Assembly: GCA_003152215.1 (NCBI GenBank) | Contig: PLZP01000056.1 | Location: 1-46,192, forward strand | Length of the DNA: 46,192 bases | Reading direction: 5' to 3' | Origin: Acidimicrobiaceae bacterium | GTDB lineage: Bacteria > Actinomycetota > Acidimicrobiia > Acidimicrobiales > RAAP-2 | Shown here: positions 7,092 through 15,992 of the stretch, piece after piece | Layout: each line of letters opens with the position of its first letter | Numbering within the stretch: position 1 is the first letter of the stretch | Position numbers and translations under genes: made by a program | Notes under the pieces: generated by a model | Seen by the model: the letters and a program-made list of their open reading frames with translations, nothing else | The model's database searches: none | What the model was told of the DNA's origin: nothing

Positions 7092-9452
7092 TCATACTAG
7101 CGACGGCCCCTCAGTGCTATTGGATATCGGTAACTCGAACCAAAAGGTCGATCCCGCGTCGACCTCGGTCTCAAAGCCAAGTTTGCCGCCCATGGCCTCA
7201 ACAAGGGTCTTCGAGAGTGTCAGTCCGAGTCCGGTGCCTTCGATGCCACGAGACTCCGCATCGAGACGATCGAAGGCGGTGAACAGTCGCTCGCGAAGGT
7301 CGGGTGCGATGCCAAAGCCCGTATCCGACACTGAGAATCTCACGGTGTTCCCATGCAAATTGCACTGGATCGTGACGCTGCCGTGGCTGCGGTTGTACTT
7401 GATCGCATTGGAGAGCAGGTTCAGTATGACCTGCTTCAGACGCAAGTGGTCGGCGAGCACGGCGTAGTCGAAGGAATCGTTGAAGCCAATGTCGACGCCG
7501 CGCTCCTGCGCTTGAGGACCAATGATGTCAAGGCACTCGGACACGACTTCGTGCAGATTGACCGACTCTGGCGTCAGACCGATGTGGCCGCTCTCGACGC
7601 GCGAGATGTCGAGGACTTCATTGATCAACGTAAGGAGGTGCTGCCCGGACTTGTAGACGTGGTCGACGAGTTCTAGGTCGTCAGGGGACTGAAGTTCCAT
7701 TTGAAGAATCTGAGCGAATCCGAGGACCGAATTCAGCGGCGTCCTTAGTTCGTGGCTCATTCGCGACATGAATTCGCTCTTTGCCGCGTTGGCCCGCTCG
7801 GCTTCTTCCTTCGCGGCCGCCAAATCCTCCTCGGCGCCAACGGTGTTTGACACATCGCGCGAGACGAGCACGGCGCGATAAGACTCGCCATCTTCGTCGC
7901 GAAGTAGTCGTCCGCGTGTCTCAATAATGAGCCATCGACCGTCTGCGTGGAGGGCCCGGAAACGATAACTCATCAATTCTTCGTTCCCTTGGGCGAAGAG
8001 ACGTTCCAATTGCGCGACCACTCGAGCCTGATCGTCGGGGTGCATGATCGACATTGCGCTTTGACCCATGCGCTCTTCTTTGGGATAGCCGTAGATTCTC
8101 TCGGTGCCAGGGCTGGCTTCAAGAATCTTGAAGTTTCGGTCAATGACGACAATGGAGTCCGGCGCGGCGTCGAGAATCGCTTTCGTCTTGGAGAAACTTC
8201 GGGCCAACGCGACTTCCCACGCCACCGACTCGGTGATATCGCGAGAGATGAAGACCAACCTCGACGGTGGACCAACGCCGTCGCGAAGTGTTCGACCACG
8301 AATTTCCAACGTCACGATGTGGCCGTCGCGGTGATTCATTTGACAACGAAGGGCAACGGCTTCGTCTCGTTCGAAGGCGGTTCGGAATGATCGTTCCACA
8401 AATTCGCGATCATCGGCCACCACGAATTCGGTTACGAATCGCCCCACGCGGTCCGATGCGGGTACGCCGTGTAGCTCCCGCGTCCCGGGACTGGCCTCAA
8501 GAATAAAGAGATTGCGGTCGATGACGATGATGGAGTCGGTCGCGGCGTCAAGGATTGCCTGTGTAGTTTCTCTACTCTCAGCGAGGTCCGCTTCTGCGGC
8601 GACGTTGTTCGTGATGTCGCGAGCGATGAACACTGCTTGGTGAAAATCCCCGTCGGCGCGTTGGAGTGCTCGTCCGCGCGCCTCCACTACCATCCAGTGT
8701 CCATCCGCGTGCTGGGCTCGGAATCGAAACCCCACAATGTTGTCGCTATCCTGGTCGAACGTTTTTTTGAGCATCTCCTCCACGTCGGCACGATCTTCGG
8801 GATGGATAAGAGTGAATACGCTGGCACCGTTAGCGACTTCGTCGGGGAATCCAAAGAAATTCTGTCCTTGCGGACTGTTGCGCGCGACCACCATGTCGCG
8901 GTCAATGATCACAGTGAGGTCTGCTGCCGCCGCGAAAATGGCCTTGGTCATCTCAATGACCTCGGCGAGTTCGTTGACATCTTCGTTGCGAGCCGTCACG
9001 TCGCGGCCCGTCGCGTAGATCAGATTGTCTCGACGCTGGGACGTCCACTCGATCCATCGATACGAACCGTCACTGGCTCGGATTCGATTCTCGAATCCGG
9101 CGCGAAGGCCCTCTGGGCTCTGCCATTCAGCCTCGGCTTCGGCGATCGTCTTCGCGACATCGTCGGGATGCACGAGTTCGATGAATTTCTGGCCCTTCAT
9201 TGCGTTGACGTCCCACCCAAGGAGCTGCTGCCACGCCGGATTGGTAAACCCGAGTCGTCCGCCGGGCTCGTACACCGACAAGAGGTCAGCGGAGTTCCAG
9301 AAGTACTGGTCCAGATCAGGTGCCGAAGTGCCGCTCTTTGACACCGAAGTGGCGTGGGTACGCGCCACTGCGCGCTTGCGTGCTCGGCGATCACTCAATT
9401 TTGGCCACACACCCCAACTTACAGTTCGTGCAACTTCATTTAGAACCATCAT
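7092..9452 (-). CDS. Multi-PAS soluble sensor histidine kinase
   Basis: 786-aa kinase with no membrane segment, so a cytoplasmic sensor. Four PAS/PAC modules are visible at roughly 45-158, 165-285, 295-410 and 420-540. PAS3 and PAS4 share a near-identical core (VIDRN..ILEASPGT), indicating internal duplication. A short helix leads to the HisKA domain with SHELRTPLNS and phospho-His567. The ATPase domain has the N-box (NLLSNAIKYN, about 678), G1 DTGFGIA (710-716) and G2 GTGLGLT (739-745). No haem or flavin-binding Cys signature was recognised in the PAS domains, so the signal is unknown. The gene precedes and probably shares a transcript with the receiver gene. The first 40 residues are basic and of uncertain start. 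Confidence 0.92.
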   Translation of the reverse strand: MMVLNEVARTVSWGVWPKLSDRRARKRAVARTHATSVSKSGTSAPDLDQYFWNSADLLSVYEPGGRLGFTNPAWQQLLGWDVNAMKGQKFIELVHPDDVAKTIAEAEAEWQSPEGLRAGFENRIRASDGSYRWIEWTSQRRDNLIYATGRDVTARNEDVNELAEVIEMTKAIFAAAADLTVIIDRDMVVARNSPQGQNFFGFPDEVANGASVFTLIHPEDRADVEEMLKKTFDQDSDNIVGFRFRAQHADGHWMVVEARGRALQRADGDFHQAVFIARDITNNVAAEADLAESRETTQAILDAATDSIIVIDRNLFILEASPGTRELHGVPASDRVGRFVTEFVVADDREFVERSFRTAFERDEAVALRCQMNHRDGHIVTLEIRGRTLRDGVGPPSRLVFISRDITESVAWEVALARSFSKTKAILDAAPDSIVVIDRNFKILEASPGTERIYGYPKEERMGQSAMSIMHPDDQARVVAQLERLFAQGNEELMSYRFRALHADGRWLIIETRGRLLRDEDGESYRAVLVSRDVSNTVGAEEDLAAAKEEAERANAAKSEFMSRMSHELRTPLNSVLGFAQILQMELQSPDDLELVDHVYKSGQHLLTLINEVLDISRVESGHIGLTPESVNLHEVVSECLDIIGPQAQERGVDIGFNDSFDYAVLADHLRLKQVILNLLSNAIKYNRSHGSVTIQCNLHGNTVRFSVSDTGFGIAPDLRERLFTAFDRLDAESRGIEGTGLGLTLSKTLVEAMGGKLGFETEVDAGSTFWFELPISNSTEGPSLV

Positions 9453-9485
9453 TCCGAGATCGATTAGTGGACGTTCTCCTCGAAA

Positions 9486-9524
9486 CAGGAATCCGGCCCG
9501 CCAAGTGGGCGGACCGGATTCCTG
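9486..9524 (-). terminator. Intrinsic terminator after the repeat-protein gene
   Basis: A 17-bp stem with one mismatch (CAGGAATCCGG.CCGCC and its complement) and a short loop lies just beyond the stop of the 946-aa gene. On the minus strand the stem is followed by TTT. It separates that gene from the kinase/receiver operon on the same strand. Confidence 0.8.
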
Positions 9525-9548
9525 CGGAGCCAGGCTCCTTCGTTGTAA

Positions 9549-12389
9549 CTATTGACTCTTGGTGCTCAATACGACCGTCGAGTTCCTCGCCGACGTGTTG
9601 AAGTGCAGCTGAACCCTCACGCGAAGTCGCTGCGTGAGGTACTTGTCGGCGGCCGCCGCACGACTGCGTGCCAGGCGAAGGTTGCCCTTGGCGTAGGCGG
9701 TGATCGACACGACAGAGTGCGTGGTCAACTTACGAATCAGCACGATGATCTGCGTGCGACCGGCGCCCGAGAGTGCACTGGTGTTGCCGGCGAACCTAAT
9801 TCGCACGGCCCCAGGAATCGGGAGCTTCGCGAACGTCACGGTCGTGGCTGACGACGAGATGGTCGCGTACGTCGAGTCGTTAGCCTTGGTCGCGGTAACG
9901 AGGCACGTACCAGCGGTGGCGGACTTGAGCGTGGCGCCCGAGAGAGCGCACCCCGTGGCCGAACCGTTGGTGACCGCGTAGGTCAGAGCGCCCGTACCGG
10001 AACCGCCGCTGGTGTGCAAGGCGAACGTGCGGCCGTAGGTCGCACGAACTGAAGTGACCGCGAGGGCCGCCTGCGCCATGCCAGTGGTGATGGTCTTGGT
10101 GTCAAGGACACGCAGCGCGTCGCCCGAGTAGGTCAGCGTGTAGGCCGTGCCCGGCGTTCCGGTCAAGGTCAGGCCACTGAACGTGGCCACACCGGCCACG
10201 AAGTTGGCGGTTGCACCGGCCGTGACTGTGCCACCCACGCCCGCGGTGATTGCCGCGGTCGCCGCACCGGTTACGACGGTTGTGACGACGTTGCCGCCGG
10301 TGTCCTCAACCTTGATGACCGGCTGTGAAGCGAGCGCAACGCCCGTCGCAACGGACGCACTGGGTTCGGTCGTAATGACGAGCTGCGAAGGCGCGCCCAC
10401 GGTGACCGCGACACTCGTCGAGACCGCAGATGTGAGAGCACCATCTGAGAACGTCACCGTGTAGGAACCGGTAGGTGCGTTCACGGTGAATCCAGAGTAA
10501 GTGGCGACGCCAGCGACAGCAACTTTTGTTGCCGGTGTCACGGAGACGCCACCGGTCGAAATTGAGGCGGTGATGGTTGACACGTCGGTCGCAGCGACGT
10601 TCCCCGCAACATCTTCAACCTTTACAACTGGCTGTTGTGCAAGTACGGCACCACTGGCGGTCGTTGCTGACGGCTGGGTCGTGATGACGAGTTTCGCCGC
10701 GGCGCCTGCGCCTACGGTGATCGGCGTCGAGATTACCGACGTCACACCGGGACCGCTAAAGGTCAGCGTGTACGGGCCAACGAGCTCATTCAGCGTCAAA
10801 CCGGTGAACGTCGCGAGTCCCGTCGTAGCGGACACGACGGCAGTGTTGTTCGTCACGGTGCCCACGGCACTGGTCACGGTCGCGGTAACCGTCGACGTGT
10901 TGCCCAAGATGGCGTTACCACCAACATCTTCAACCTTTACAACTGGCTGTTGTGCAAGGACGGCGCCACTGGCGGTCGTTGCTGACGGCTGGGTCGTGAT
11001 GACGAGTTTCGCCGCGGCGCCTGCGCCTACGGTGATCGTTGTCGAGACAGCCGACGTCAAACCACCATCGGTGAACGTCAAGGTGTAAGCAGCGGCGGGC
11101 GCATTCAACGTGAGGTTGCTGAAGGTCGCGACACCGGCTATTGCCACGGCAGTGCCGTTCACTACGGTTCCGCCGCCCGACGTAAGTGTTGCGGTCACCG
11201 TGGAGGCGTTACTGGTAATCGTGTTACCACCCGAGTCTTGAATGTCGATGACCGGTTCCTGTGTAAGCGCTGCACCAGCCGAGGCCGTTGCAGAAGGCTG
11301 CGTGGCGATGCCCAACTTGGCGGCGGTGCCAGCGGCGACCACCGTCTGAGCGACGGTCGTGGCCGAGGCGAGTGCGCCATCGGTGAAGATGATGCTGTAC
11401 GAGCCGGTAGGTGCGTTGATCGCAAGACCCGAGAAGTTCGCCGCGCCCTGCACGGCGGCCTTGGTATTAGCCGAGATTGAGGAGCCGACCGGACCTGCCA
11501 CGAGCTCCGCGGTGACGGTCGAGGTATCGCCCTTCAAGATCGCGCCGCTGGTGTCGGTGACGTCGACGGCTGGTTGGACCGCGAGGGCGGCACCACTGGT
11601 GGCGGCGAGCGACGGCGGCGTGGCAATTACCAATTTCGCACCTGGACCAGTAATGCCAATGGTGCCAGACGCAATGGTCGGCAGCGCACCATCAGTGAAC
11701 GTCAAGCCGGCAATCGTGGTGTCGAGTGGCGCCGTAATGGCGAGACCACTGAACGTCGCGACACCTGCGGTCACGGTCTTCGTGGCATTGGCCAATGACG
11801 TCCCCGACGTCGTGAACGAGGCGGTCACGGTCGAGGAGTTGTCCGACGTCACAATGTTGCCGCCGGAGTCCACGACGTCAATGACGGGTTGAGGCGCGAG
11901 AGCGACGGTGTCGATTGCACCAGCAGGTACGGTCGCGGCACCAGTAAGTTTGGCGGCGGCACCGACGGAAACAGTGACCGTGTTCGATGCGGCAGACGCC
12001 GCCGGGTCGGCGCTGTCACTAAAGGTCAACGTATAGGGACCGGCCAAGGCATTGAGCGCAACGTTGGTGAACGTGGCAACGCCACTCGCGACGGTCGCGG
12101 TGCCGGACACCGACACGCCCCCGGAAGTGATCGTTACGGTGACAGGCCCGGTTGCACCGGAATCGGGAGTGTTGCCCGTGTTATCGATGTCGACCACCGG
12201 CTGCTGTACGAGGACAGCGCCACTGGCGTCCGTCGCGGAGGGCTGCGTTACGACCACCAAGTGGTACGGCGCTGCGGCTGAAGCGGTGGTCGCGAGTCCG
12301 ACGAGAAAGGTTGCGCCGAGCAGCGCGCTGGCGACGAGTGTGCGTGTGAACACGTGACGCCTTAATACGAATATCTTTTGTGTGTGCAT
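9549..12389 (-). CDS. Secreted Ig-like repeat protein with C-terminal OmpA-like domain
   Basis: 946-aa exported protein. Residues 1-38 form a Sec signal peptide (basic start, hydrophobic core, TTASA cleavage region). Seven repeats of about 85-105 aa follow, each opening like KLVITTQPSATTASGA, then QQPVVKVEDVGGN and closing with GVATF..L.L....YTLTFSDG, a beta-sandwich bacterial-Ig pattern. A further beta domain lies near 790-855 (GGSGTGALTYAVTNGSATGC). The last 90 residues resemble an OmpA C-terminal domain (NLRLARSRAAAADKYLTQRL), a peptidoglycan-binding module, though the canonical TD motif is degenerate. A wall-attached surface or adhesive protein is likely. No LPXTG motif is seen. Two neighbouring repeats are almost identical in DNA. 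The start is preceded by CGGAGTAGG, and a strong terminator follows the gene. Confidence 0.88.
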   Translation of the reverse strand: MHTQKIFVLRRHVFTRTLVASALLGATFLVGLATTASAAAPYHLVVVTQPSATDASGAVLVQQPVVDIDNTGNTPDSGATGPVTVTITSGGVSVSGTATVASGVATFTNVALNALAGPYTLTFSDSADPAASAASNTVTVSVGAAAKLTGAATVPAGAIDTVALAPQPVIDVVDSGGNIVTSDNSSTVTASFTTSGTSLANATKTVTAGVATFSGLAITAPLDTTIAGLTFTDGALPTIASGTIGITGPGAKLVIATPPSLAATSGAALAVQPAVDVTDTSGAILKGDTSTVTAELVAGPVGSSISANTKAAVQGAANFSGLAINAPTGSYSIIFTDGALASATTVAQTVVAAGTAAKLGIATQPSATASAGAALTQEPVIDIQDSGGNTITSNASTVTATLTSGGGTVVNGTAVAIAGVATFSNLTLNAPAAAYTLTFTDGGLTSAVSTTITVGAGAAAKLVITTQPSATTASGAVLAQQPVVKVEDVGGNAILGNTSTVTATVTSAVGTVTNNTAVVSATTGLATFTGLTLNELVGPYTLTFSGPGVTSVISTPITVGAGAAAKLVITTQPSATTASGAVLAQQPVVKVEDVAGNVAATDVSTITASISTGGVSVTPATKVAVAGVATYSGFTVNAPTGSYTVTFSDGALTSAVSTSVAVTVGAPSQLVITTEPSASVATGVALASQPVIKVEDTGGNVVTTVVTGAATAAITAGVGGTVTAGATANFVAGVATFSGLTLTGTPGTAYTLTYSGDALRVLDTKTITTGMAQAALAVTSVRATYGRTFALHTSGGSGTGALTYAVTNGSATGCALSGATLKSATAGTCLVTATKANDSTYATISSSATTVTFAKLPIPGAVRIRFAGNTSALSGAGRTQIIVLIRKLTTHSVVSITAYAKGNLRLARSRAAAADKYLTQRLRVRVQLHFNTSARNSTVVLSTKSQ
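10607..10723. repeat. 117-bp intragenic direct repeat, copy 1
   Basis: Nearly identical (115 of 117 bases by eye) to 10922-11038, offset 315 bp or 105 codons. It encodes the repeat opening AKLVITTQPSATTASGAV plus the following strand. The in-frame spacing shows duplication of one whole protein repeat. Confidence 0.9.
10922..11038. repeat. 117-bp intragenic direct repeat, copy 2
   Basis: Second copy of the repeat at 10607-10723, differing at two positions. Such a pair can expand or contract by recombination, changing the number of Ig-like units in the surface protein. Confidence 0.9.
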
Positions 12390-13006
12390 GACCTACTCCG
12401 TGATTCGCTCAGTACTACCTATAACAACCGTATCGGTCTCAATACGCATTGACACAAATCGACGCGTGTTCTGCGCGCAGTTGTGACAACTTTGTTCGCA
12501 AGAAATGTTCGTTGTTGTTTCGTCGTTACATTATGTATCTACTGTGAGTTGTTAGACAAATAATTTGTGTCATCGTGCACGTAGTCGCGTTCACCTTGCA
12601 ATAGCCGATTATGCGAGACAGCACGAACGCGTTGTGAGGTTGCAACATCGGTTCACAAGCGCCGAGCGACCTGAACCATCGTCGACAATTTCGAATTTTG
12701 GTAACAATGTGAAATTTTCGTTGCGAGCACCTCGCGGGAGGAGAATATTCGTCAATCGAGGCGTCGACGTGCGCGTAACGTCTCACGACTCCACGTTCAT
12801 TCAATGCAGCGACACTGCTCTCGTTCGTTCGCGGACGTGCTCAAAGGCACATCATTTTGCGTACGGGGTGCCGTGAATTCGAGTCATCAACAGCGAGTTG
12901 GTGGCAAACGTTATTGTGGAGTACGGAGACTGGCGACAATGGAACTCGAACTGAAACACTTGCTTCGACACATCACGCTGCGCTGGATTCACGGCCGAGA
13001 CGCCTG
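12390..13006. other. 617-nt gene-free, AT-richer intergenic region
   Basis: The region lies between the divergent repeat-protein gene and the monooxygenase-like gene and must hold their promoters. It is visibly less GC-rich than its surroundings around 12470-12730. The track ORFs here (12526-12804, 12565-12876, 12852-13040) have no coherent protein character. I see short imperfect palindromes (for example CTGCGCGCAG near 12471 and CAATACGCATTG near 12440) but no RNA gene I can name. Confidence 0.5.
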
Positions 13007-14473
13007 ATGGATCAACGAACGGACAGGTCGGGTCGTCCACTTCCGTGGCTCATCCAGGGTGGAATGGGCATCGCCATCTCCCACTGGCCGTTGGCGCGCC
13101 GAGTCGCGATGAGCGGACAGCTTGGCGTCGTGTCGGGGACGGGCATCGAAACGGTGTTCGTTCGACGCTTGCAGGATCATGGTGTCGACGAGGGCCTACG
13201 AGTAGTTCTCGACGCGTTCCCTCTCCAGTCTGTCGTTGATCATGTCCTCGCCAAATACGCAAAAACGAAGCGCGCCGCCGGTACGCCTTATCTCGCGGTT
13301 CCGATGCTCACCCATCGAAACGTGCAGAGTTCCCACGACCTCCTCGTCCTCGCTTCGTTCGTGGAAGTGGCGTTGGCGAAGTCCGGACACGACGGCCTCA
13401 TCGGCATCAACCTCTTGACGAAGGTCCAGATCCCGACGGTGCCAACGCTCTACGGTGCCATGCTGGCCGATGTGGACTACGTCCTCATGGGAGCGGGCAT
13501 TCCCGCACATATCCCGAGCATTCTGGACCGCCTGGCATTGGGTGAGATCATCGAGACGTCACTCGTCATGGACGGGAATCCCGAAAGGGATGAGGTGCCC
13601 ACGCTTCGCTTTGATCCGCAGCGGTTCCTTTCGGCGCACGTTCTCACACGACCGAACTTTCTCGCTATCGTCTCATCACACGTGCTGGCGACCGCGTTGA
13701 CCAAGCGCAGCACGGGGACGGTCGAGGGATTCGTCGTCGAGAGTCCCGTTGCGGGCGGACATAATGCACCACCACGGGGCGCACTGTCGCTCGATGGCGA
13801 AGGCAACCCTATATATGGTGAACGCGACCAGGTTGACTTCGCTGTCATGCGTGGCCTTGGCGCACCATTCTGGCTGGCCGGTGGCGTTACCACGCCAACG
13901 CACGTGCGCGAGGCGCTCGAGGTCGGAGCGACGGGCGTGCAAGTCGGCACGCTCTTCGCCTACTGCCGCGAGTCGGGGATGTCGAATGAACTCAAGCAAT
14001 CAGTGATTGCAGGAGCTCGCGCCGGGACATTGAGTGTGAAGACCTCGACCCGAGCGTCATCGACGGGCTATCCCTTCAAGGTCGCCGTTATTGACGGAAC
14101 ACTCTCGGACGAGCGGGTGTACGCCGACCGGCACCGAATATGCGATCTCGGTTACCTGCGAGAGGCGTACTTGAAGGATGACGGATCGGTTGGCTATCGG
14201 TGCCCGAGCGAACCGGTGGACATCTATGTCTCCAAGGGCGGCGAACGCGAAGACACGATTGAGCGGACCTGTCTCTGCAACGCGTTGATGGCGACGGCCG
14301 GATTCGCACAGATTCGAAAGAAGGGCGAGGTCGAGCCCTCCATTGTCACCAGCGGTGACGGCATCAATGAAATCGCGCCACTCCTCGTCGAGCGAGAGAG
14401 CTACGGCGCGCTCGACGTGATTGAGTTCCTCGAACCGGGTCTACGTGACGGTGCCCACTCGAAGGCCGATTGA
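13007..14473 (+). CDS. Nitronate monooxygenase-like FMN protein
   Basis: TIM-barrel flavoprotein of the 2-nitropropane dioxygenase/NMO superfamily. IQGGMGIAIS (about residues 13-22) is the N-terminal FMN-contacting motif. SPVAGGHNAPPRG carries the GGH signature of the active site, and FWLAGGVTTPTHVREAL followed by GATGVQVGTLFAYC is the C-terminal phosphate-binding part. At 488 aa it is longer than common NMOs (about 320-380). The extra C-terminal portion has a cysteine group (YRCPSEP, TCLCNALMA) of unknown purpose. The upstream 50 codons of the track ORF look non-coding, so I start at the ATG at 13007, although no ribosome site is obvious. The substrate could be a nitronate or a lipid-type compound (PfaD-like enoyl reductases share the fold). 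Confidence 0.8.
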   Translation: MDQRTDRSGRPLPWLIQGGMGIAISHWPLARRVAMSGQLGVVSGTGIETVFVRRLQDHGVDEGLRVVLDAFPLQSVVDHVLAKYAKTKRAAGTPYLAVPMLTHRNVQSSHDLLVLASFVEVALAKSGHDGLIGINLLTKVQIPTVPTLYGAMLADVDYVLMGAGIPAHIPSILDRLALGEIIETSLVMDGNPERDEVPTLRFDPQRFLSAHVLTRPNFLAIVSSHVLATALTKRSTGTVEGFVVESPVAGGHNAPPRGALSLDGEGNPIYGERDQVDFAVMRGLGAPFWLAGGVTTPTHVREALEVGATGVQVGTLFAYCRESGMSNELKQSVIAGARAGTLSVKTSTRASSTGYPFKVAVIDGTLSDERVYADRHRICDLGYLREAYLKDDGSVGYRCPSEPVDIYVSKGGEREDTIERTCLCNALMATAGFAQIRKKGEVEPSIVTSGDGINEIAPLLVERESYGALDVIEFLEPGLRDGAHSKAD

Positions 14474-14539
14474 CACCTGCACCGACGCTCGCGAAGGTGG
14501 CTACAGTCAGAGGTCTAGAAGCACACTCCGGAGGACGCC

Positions 14540-15082
14540 ATGACTGATGCCACTCGACCACCCCTAACGTTCTCTTTCTTTCCGGACGTTCCGTCCTTCG
14601 AAGTGACGAGCGATGACATCGCTGATGGAGTGGCTCTGTCCCACGCACAGGTGGCGGACATCATGGGCTACAGCGGTGAGAACAAGTCGCCGCAACTTTC
14701 GTGGAGCGGCTTTCCCGCGGAGACGAAAAGCTTCACCATCACCGTGCATGACCCTGACGCACCGACGGGCAGTGGGTTTTGGCACTGGCTCGCGGTGAAC
14801 ATCCCCGCCGACGTCACCGATCTGGCGACCGGCGCTGGCTCAACCAATCCCGACGAACTTCCCGACGGCGTGCTGCAGGCCCGAAACGATGCGGGAACCG
14901 TTGGCTACGTTGGTGCAGCCCCGCCGTCGGGGGACCCGGCGCACCGCTACGTGCACACGGTCCACGCGCTTGACGTTGAGCAACTGGACGTCGACGCTAA
15001 CTCCAGTGCCGCCGTTGTCGGCTTCAACCTTCGCTTTCACGCGATCGCTCGAGCCCAGATCGTCCCCGTCTTCGGATCGTGA
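14540..15082 (+). CDS. YbhB/YbcL family PEBP protein
   Basis: 180-aa member of the phosphatidylethanolamine-binding protein family (bacterial YbhB/YbcL, TIGR00481-like). Characteristic segments are NKSPQLSWSGFP (ligand-pocket rim), ITVHDPDAPTGSGFWHWLAVNIP with the DPDAP and WHW motifs, and HRYVHTVHALDVEQLDV. There is no signal peptide, so it is cytoplasmic. Biological role in bacteria is unclear. The ATG follows GGAGG at ideal spacing. A hairpin lies just behind the stop codon. It sits 66 nt after the monooxygenase-like gene but has its own ribosome site, so co-transcription is possible, not proven. Confidence 0.9.
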   Translation: MTDATRPPLTFSFFPDVPSFEVTSDDIADGVALSHAQVADIMGYSGENKSPQLSWSGFPAETKSFTITVHDPDAPTGSGFWHWLAVNIPADVTDLATGAGSTNPDELPDGVLQARNDAGTVGYVGAAPPSGDPAHRYVHTVHALDVEQLDVDANSSAAVVGFNLRFHAIARAQIVPVFGS

Positions 15083-15091
15083 TCTCGCTGT

Positions 15092-15109
15092 AGCGACGAC
15101 GGCGTCGCT
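15092..15109 (+). terminator. Hairpin after the PEBP gene
   Basis: Perfect 7-bp stem AGCGACG/CGTCGCT with a 4-nt loop starts 9 nt after the stop codon. There is no T-run behind it, so it may be a weak or Rho-assisted terminator. Confidence 0.4.
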
Positions 15110-15245
15110 CAACTCTGCCCCGCACGCGGCGGAGATACGCGTGAGCCCTGCTGTCCACCATTAGCGTAAGTCGAACATGGCGATGGCTTCTGCGGGTGTC
15201 CGCACTCTCTCGCTTTCGGTGTGATGTTGACGTTCAGGGGATTCG

Positions 15246-15962
15246 ATGAGTACTGATCAGAGCCCGGGTCCTTTGGCCCTCGTGGGGTCGGGTGAGTACC
15301 TGCCCCAAATGGCTGAGATCGAGGGATCACTCATTGCCGGTCGCCCGCCTCGCTACGTGCAGATCGCCACGGCCGCGGTGCCCGACGGGGAACCGACCGT
15401 CGAACGTTGGCACAATCTCGGAATTGCACAGGCCGAACGACTCGGCGTCGAGCCGGTGATTTTGGACGTCAAGCATCGCGACGACGCCGACAGCGCGGAC
15501 ATTGCGAAACTGGTGGAGGGCGCCGGACTCATTTACCTCTCCGGCGGCCATCCCGGCTTTCTCGCCGAGACATTGCGTGACACTGTCGTGTGGGCCGCAA
15601 TCGTCGAGGCGTGGCGAAATGGTGCAGCGCTCGCGGGATGCAGCGCCGGCGCCATGGCCTTTTCGGCGTGGGTTCCTTCGCTGCGTCACCCCCGTGAAGG
15701 AGGGACTCGGGGACTCGGACTGTTGCACCACGTGCGAGTGATTCCCCACTTTGACGCCTTCGTCTCGCGAATACCAGACATGATGACCCGATTCCTCTTG
15801 CCGCACGATCCCGCGATCACCGTGCTCGGCGTCGACGAAGAGACTGCTCTGGTGGGTGGGCCAAGTGAATGGGTCGTCAAAGGAAAATCGTCGGCGTGGC
15901 GTCTCACTGACTCGGGGCGCGAACAGTTGGTCAGTGGAACGACCGTCACGACGCCGGTGTAG
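15246..15962 (+). CDS. Peptidase S51 / type 1 glutamine amidotransferase-like protein
   Basis: 238-aa protein of the dipeptidase E/cyanophycinase (S51) fold. LALVGSGEYLP at the N-terminus and IYLSGGHPGFLAETL (about 96-110) are family features. The nucleophile elbow is GCSAGAMAF with Ser133, which favours a serine peptidase-like activity over a cysteine amidotransferase. The His partner could lie in HVRVIPHFDAF. It could act on aspartyl dipeptides or cyanophycin-type products, but no cyanophycin synthetase is in the window. It is convergent with the MFS gene; a hairpin overlaps the latter's stop. Confidence 0.8.
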   Translation: MSTDQSPGPLALVGSGEYLPQMAEIEGSLIAGRPPRYVQIATAAVPDGEPTVERWHNLGIAQAERLGVEPVILDVKHRDDADSADIAKLVEGAGLIYLSGGHPGFLAETLRDTVVWAAIVEAWRNGAALAGCSAGAMAFSAWVPSLRHPREGGTRGLGLLHHVRVIPHFDAFVSRIPDMMTRFLLPHDPAITVLGVDEETALVGGPSEWVVKGKSSAWRLTDSGREQLVSGTTVTTPV

Positions 15963-15970
15963 CTCGCTTC

Positions 15971-15992
15971 TTGCCGATCTTCAGGTCGGCAA
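15971..15992. terminator. Convergent hairpin terminator
   Basis: TTGCCGA and TCGGCAA pair across an 8-nt loop between the S51-like gene and the MFS gene. The stem includes the last codons and stop of the MFS gene. The T/A runs are short, so strength is uncertain. Confidence 0.5.

Noticed and set aside
10147-12357. Several long plus-strand ORFs rich in Val, Ala and Pro
   Set aside because: They are antisense shadows of the repeat gene; the minus strand has the signal peptide, the repeats and a terminator.
12860-12985. tRNA-like stretch with TTCGAGT-type loops on either strand
   Set aside because: Neither strand gives a paired T-stem and acceptor stem, so it was not called a tRNA or att site.
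12857-13006. 50-codon N-terminal extension of the monooxygenase-like ORF
   Set aside because: The segment has no similarity to the flavoprotein family and precedes the MDQ start whose IQGGMG motif begins shortly after.
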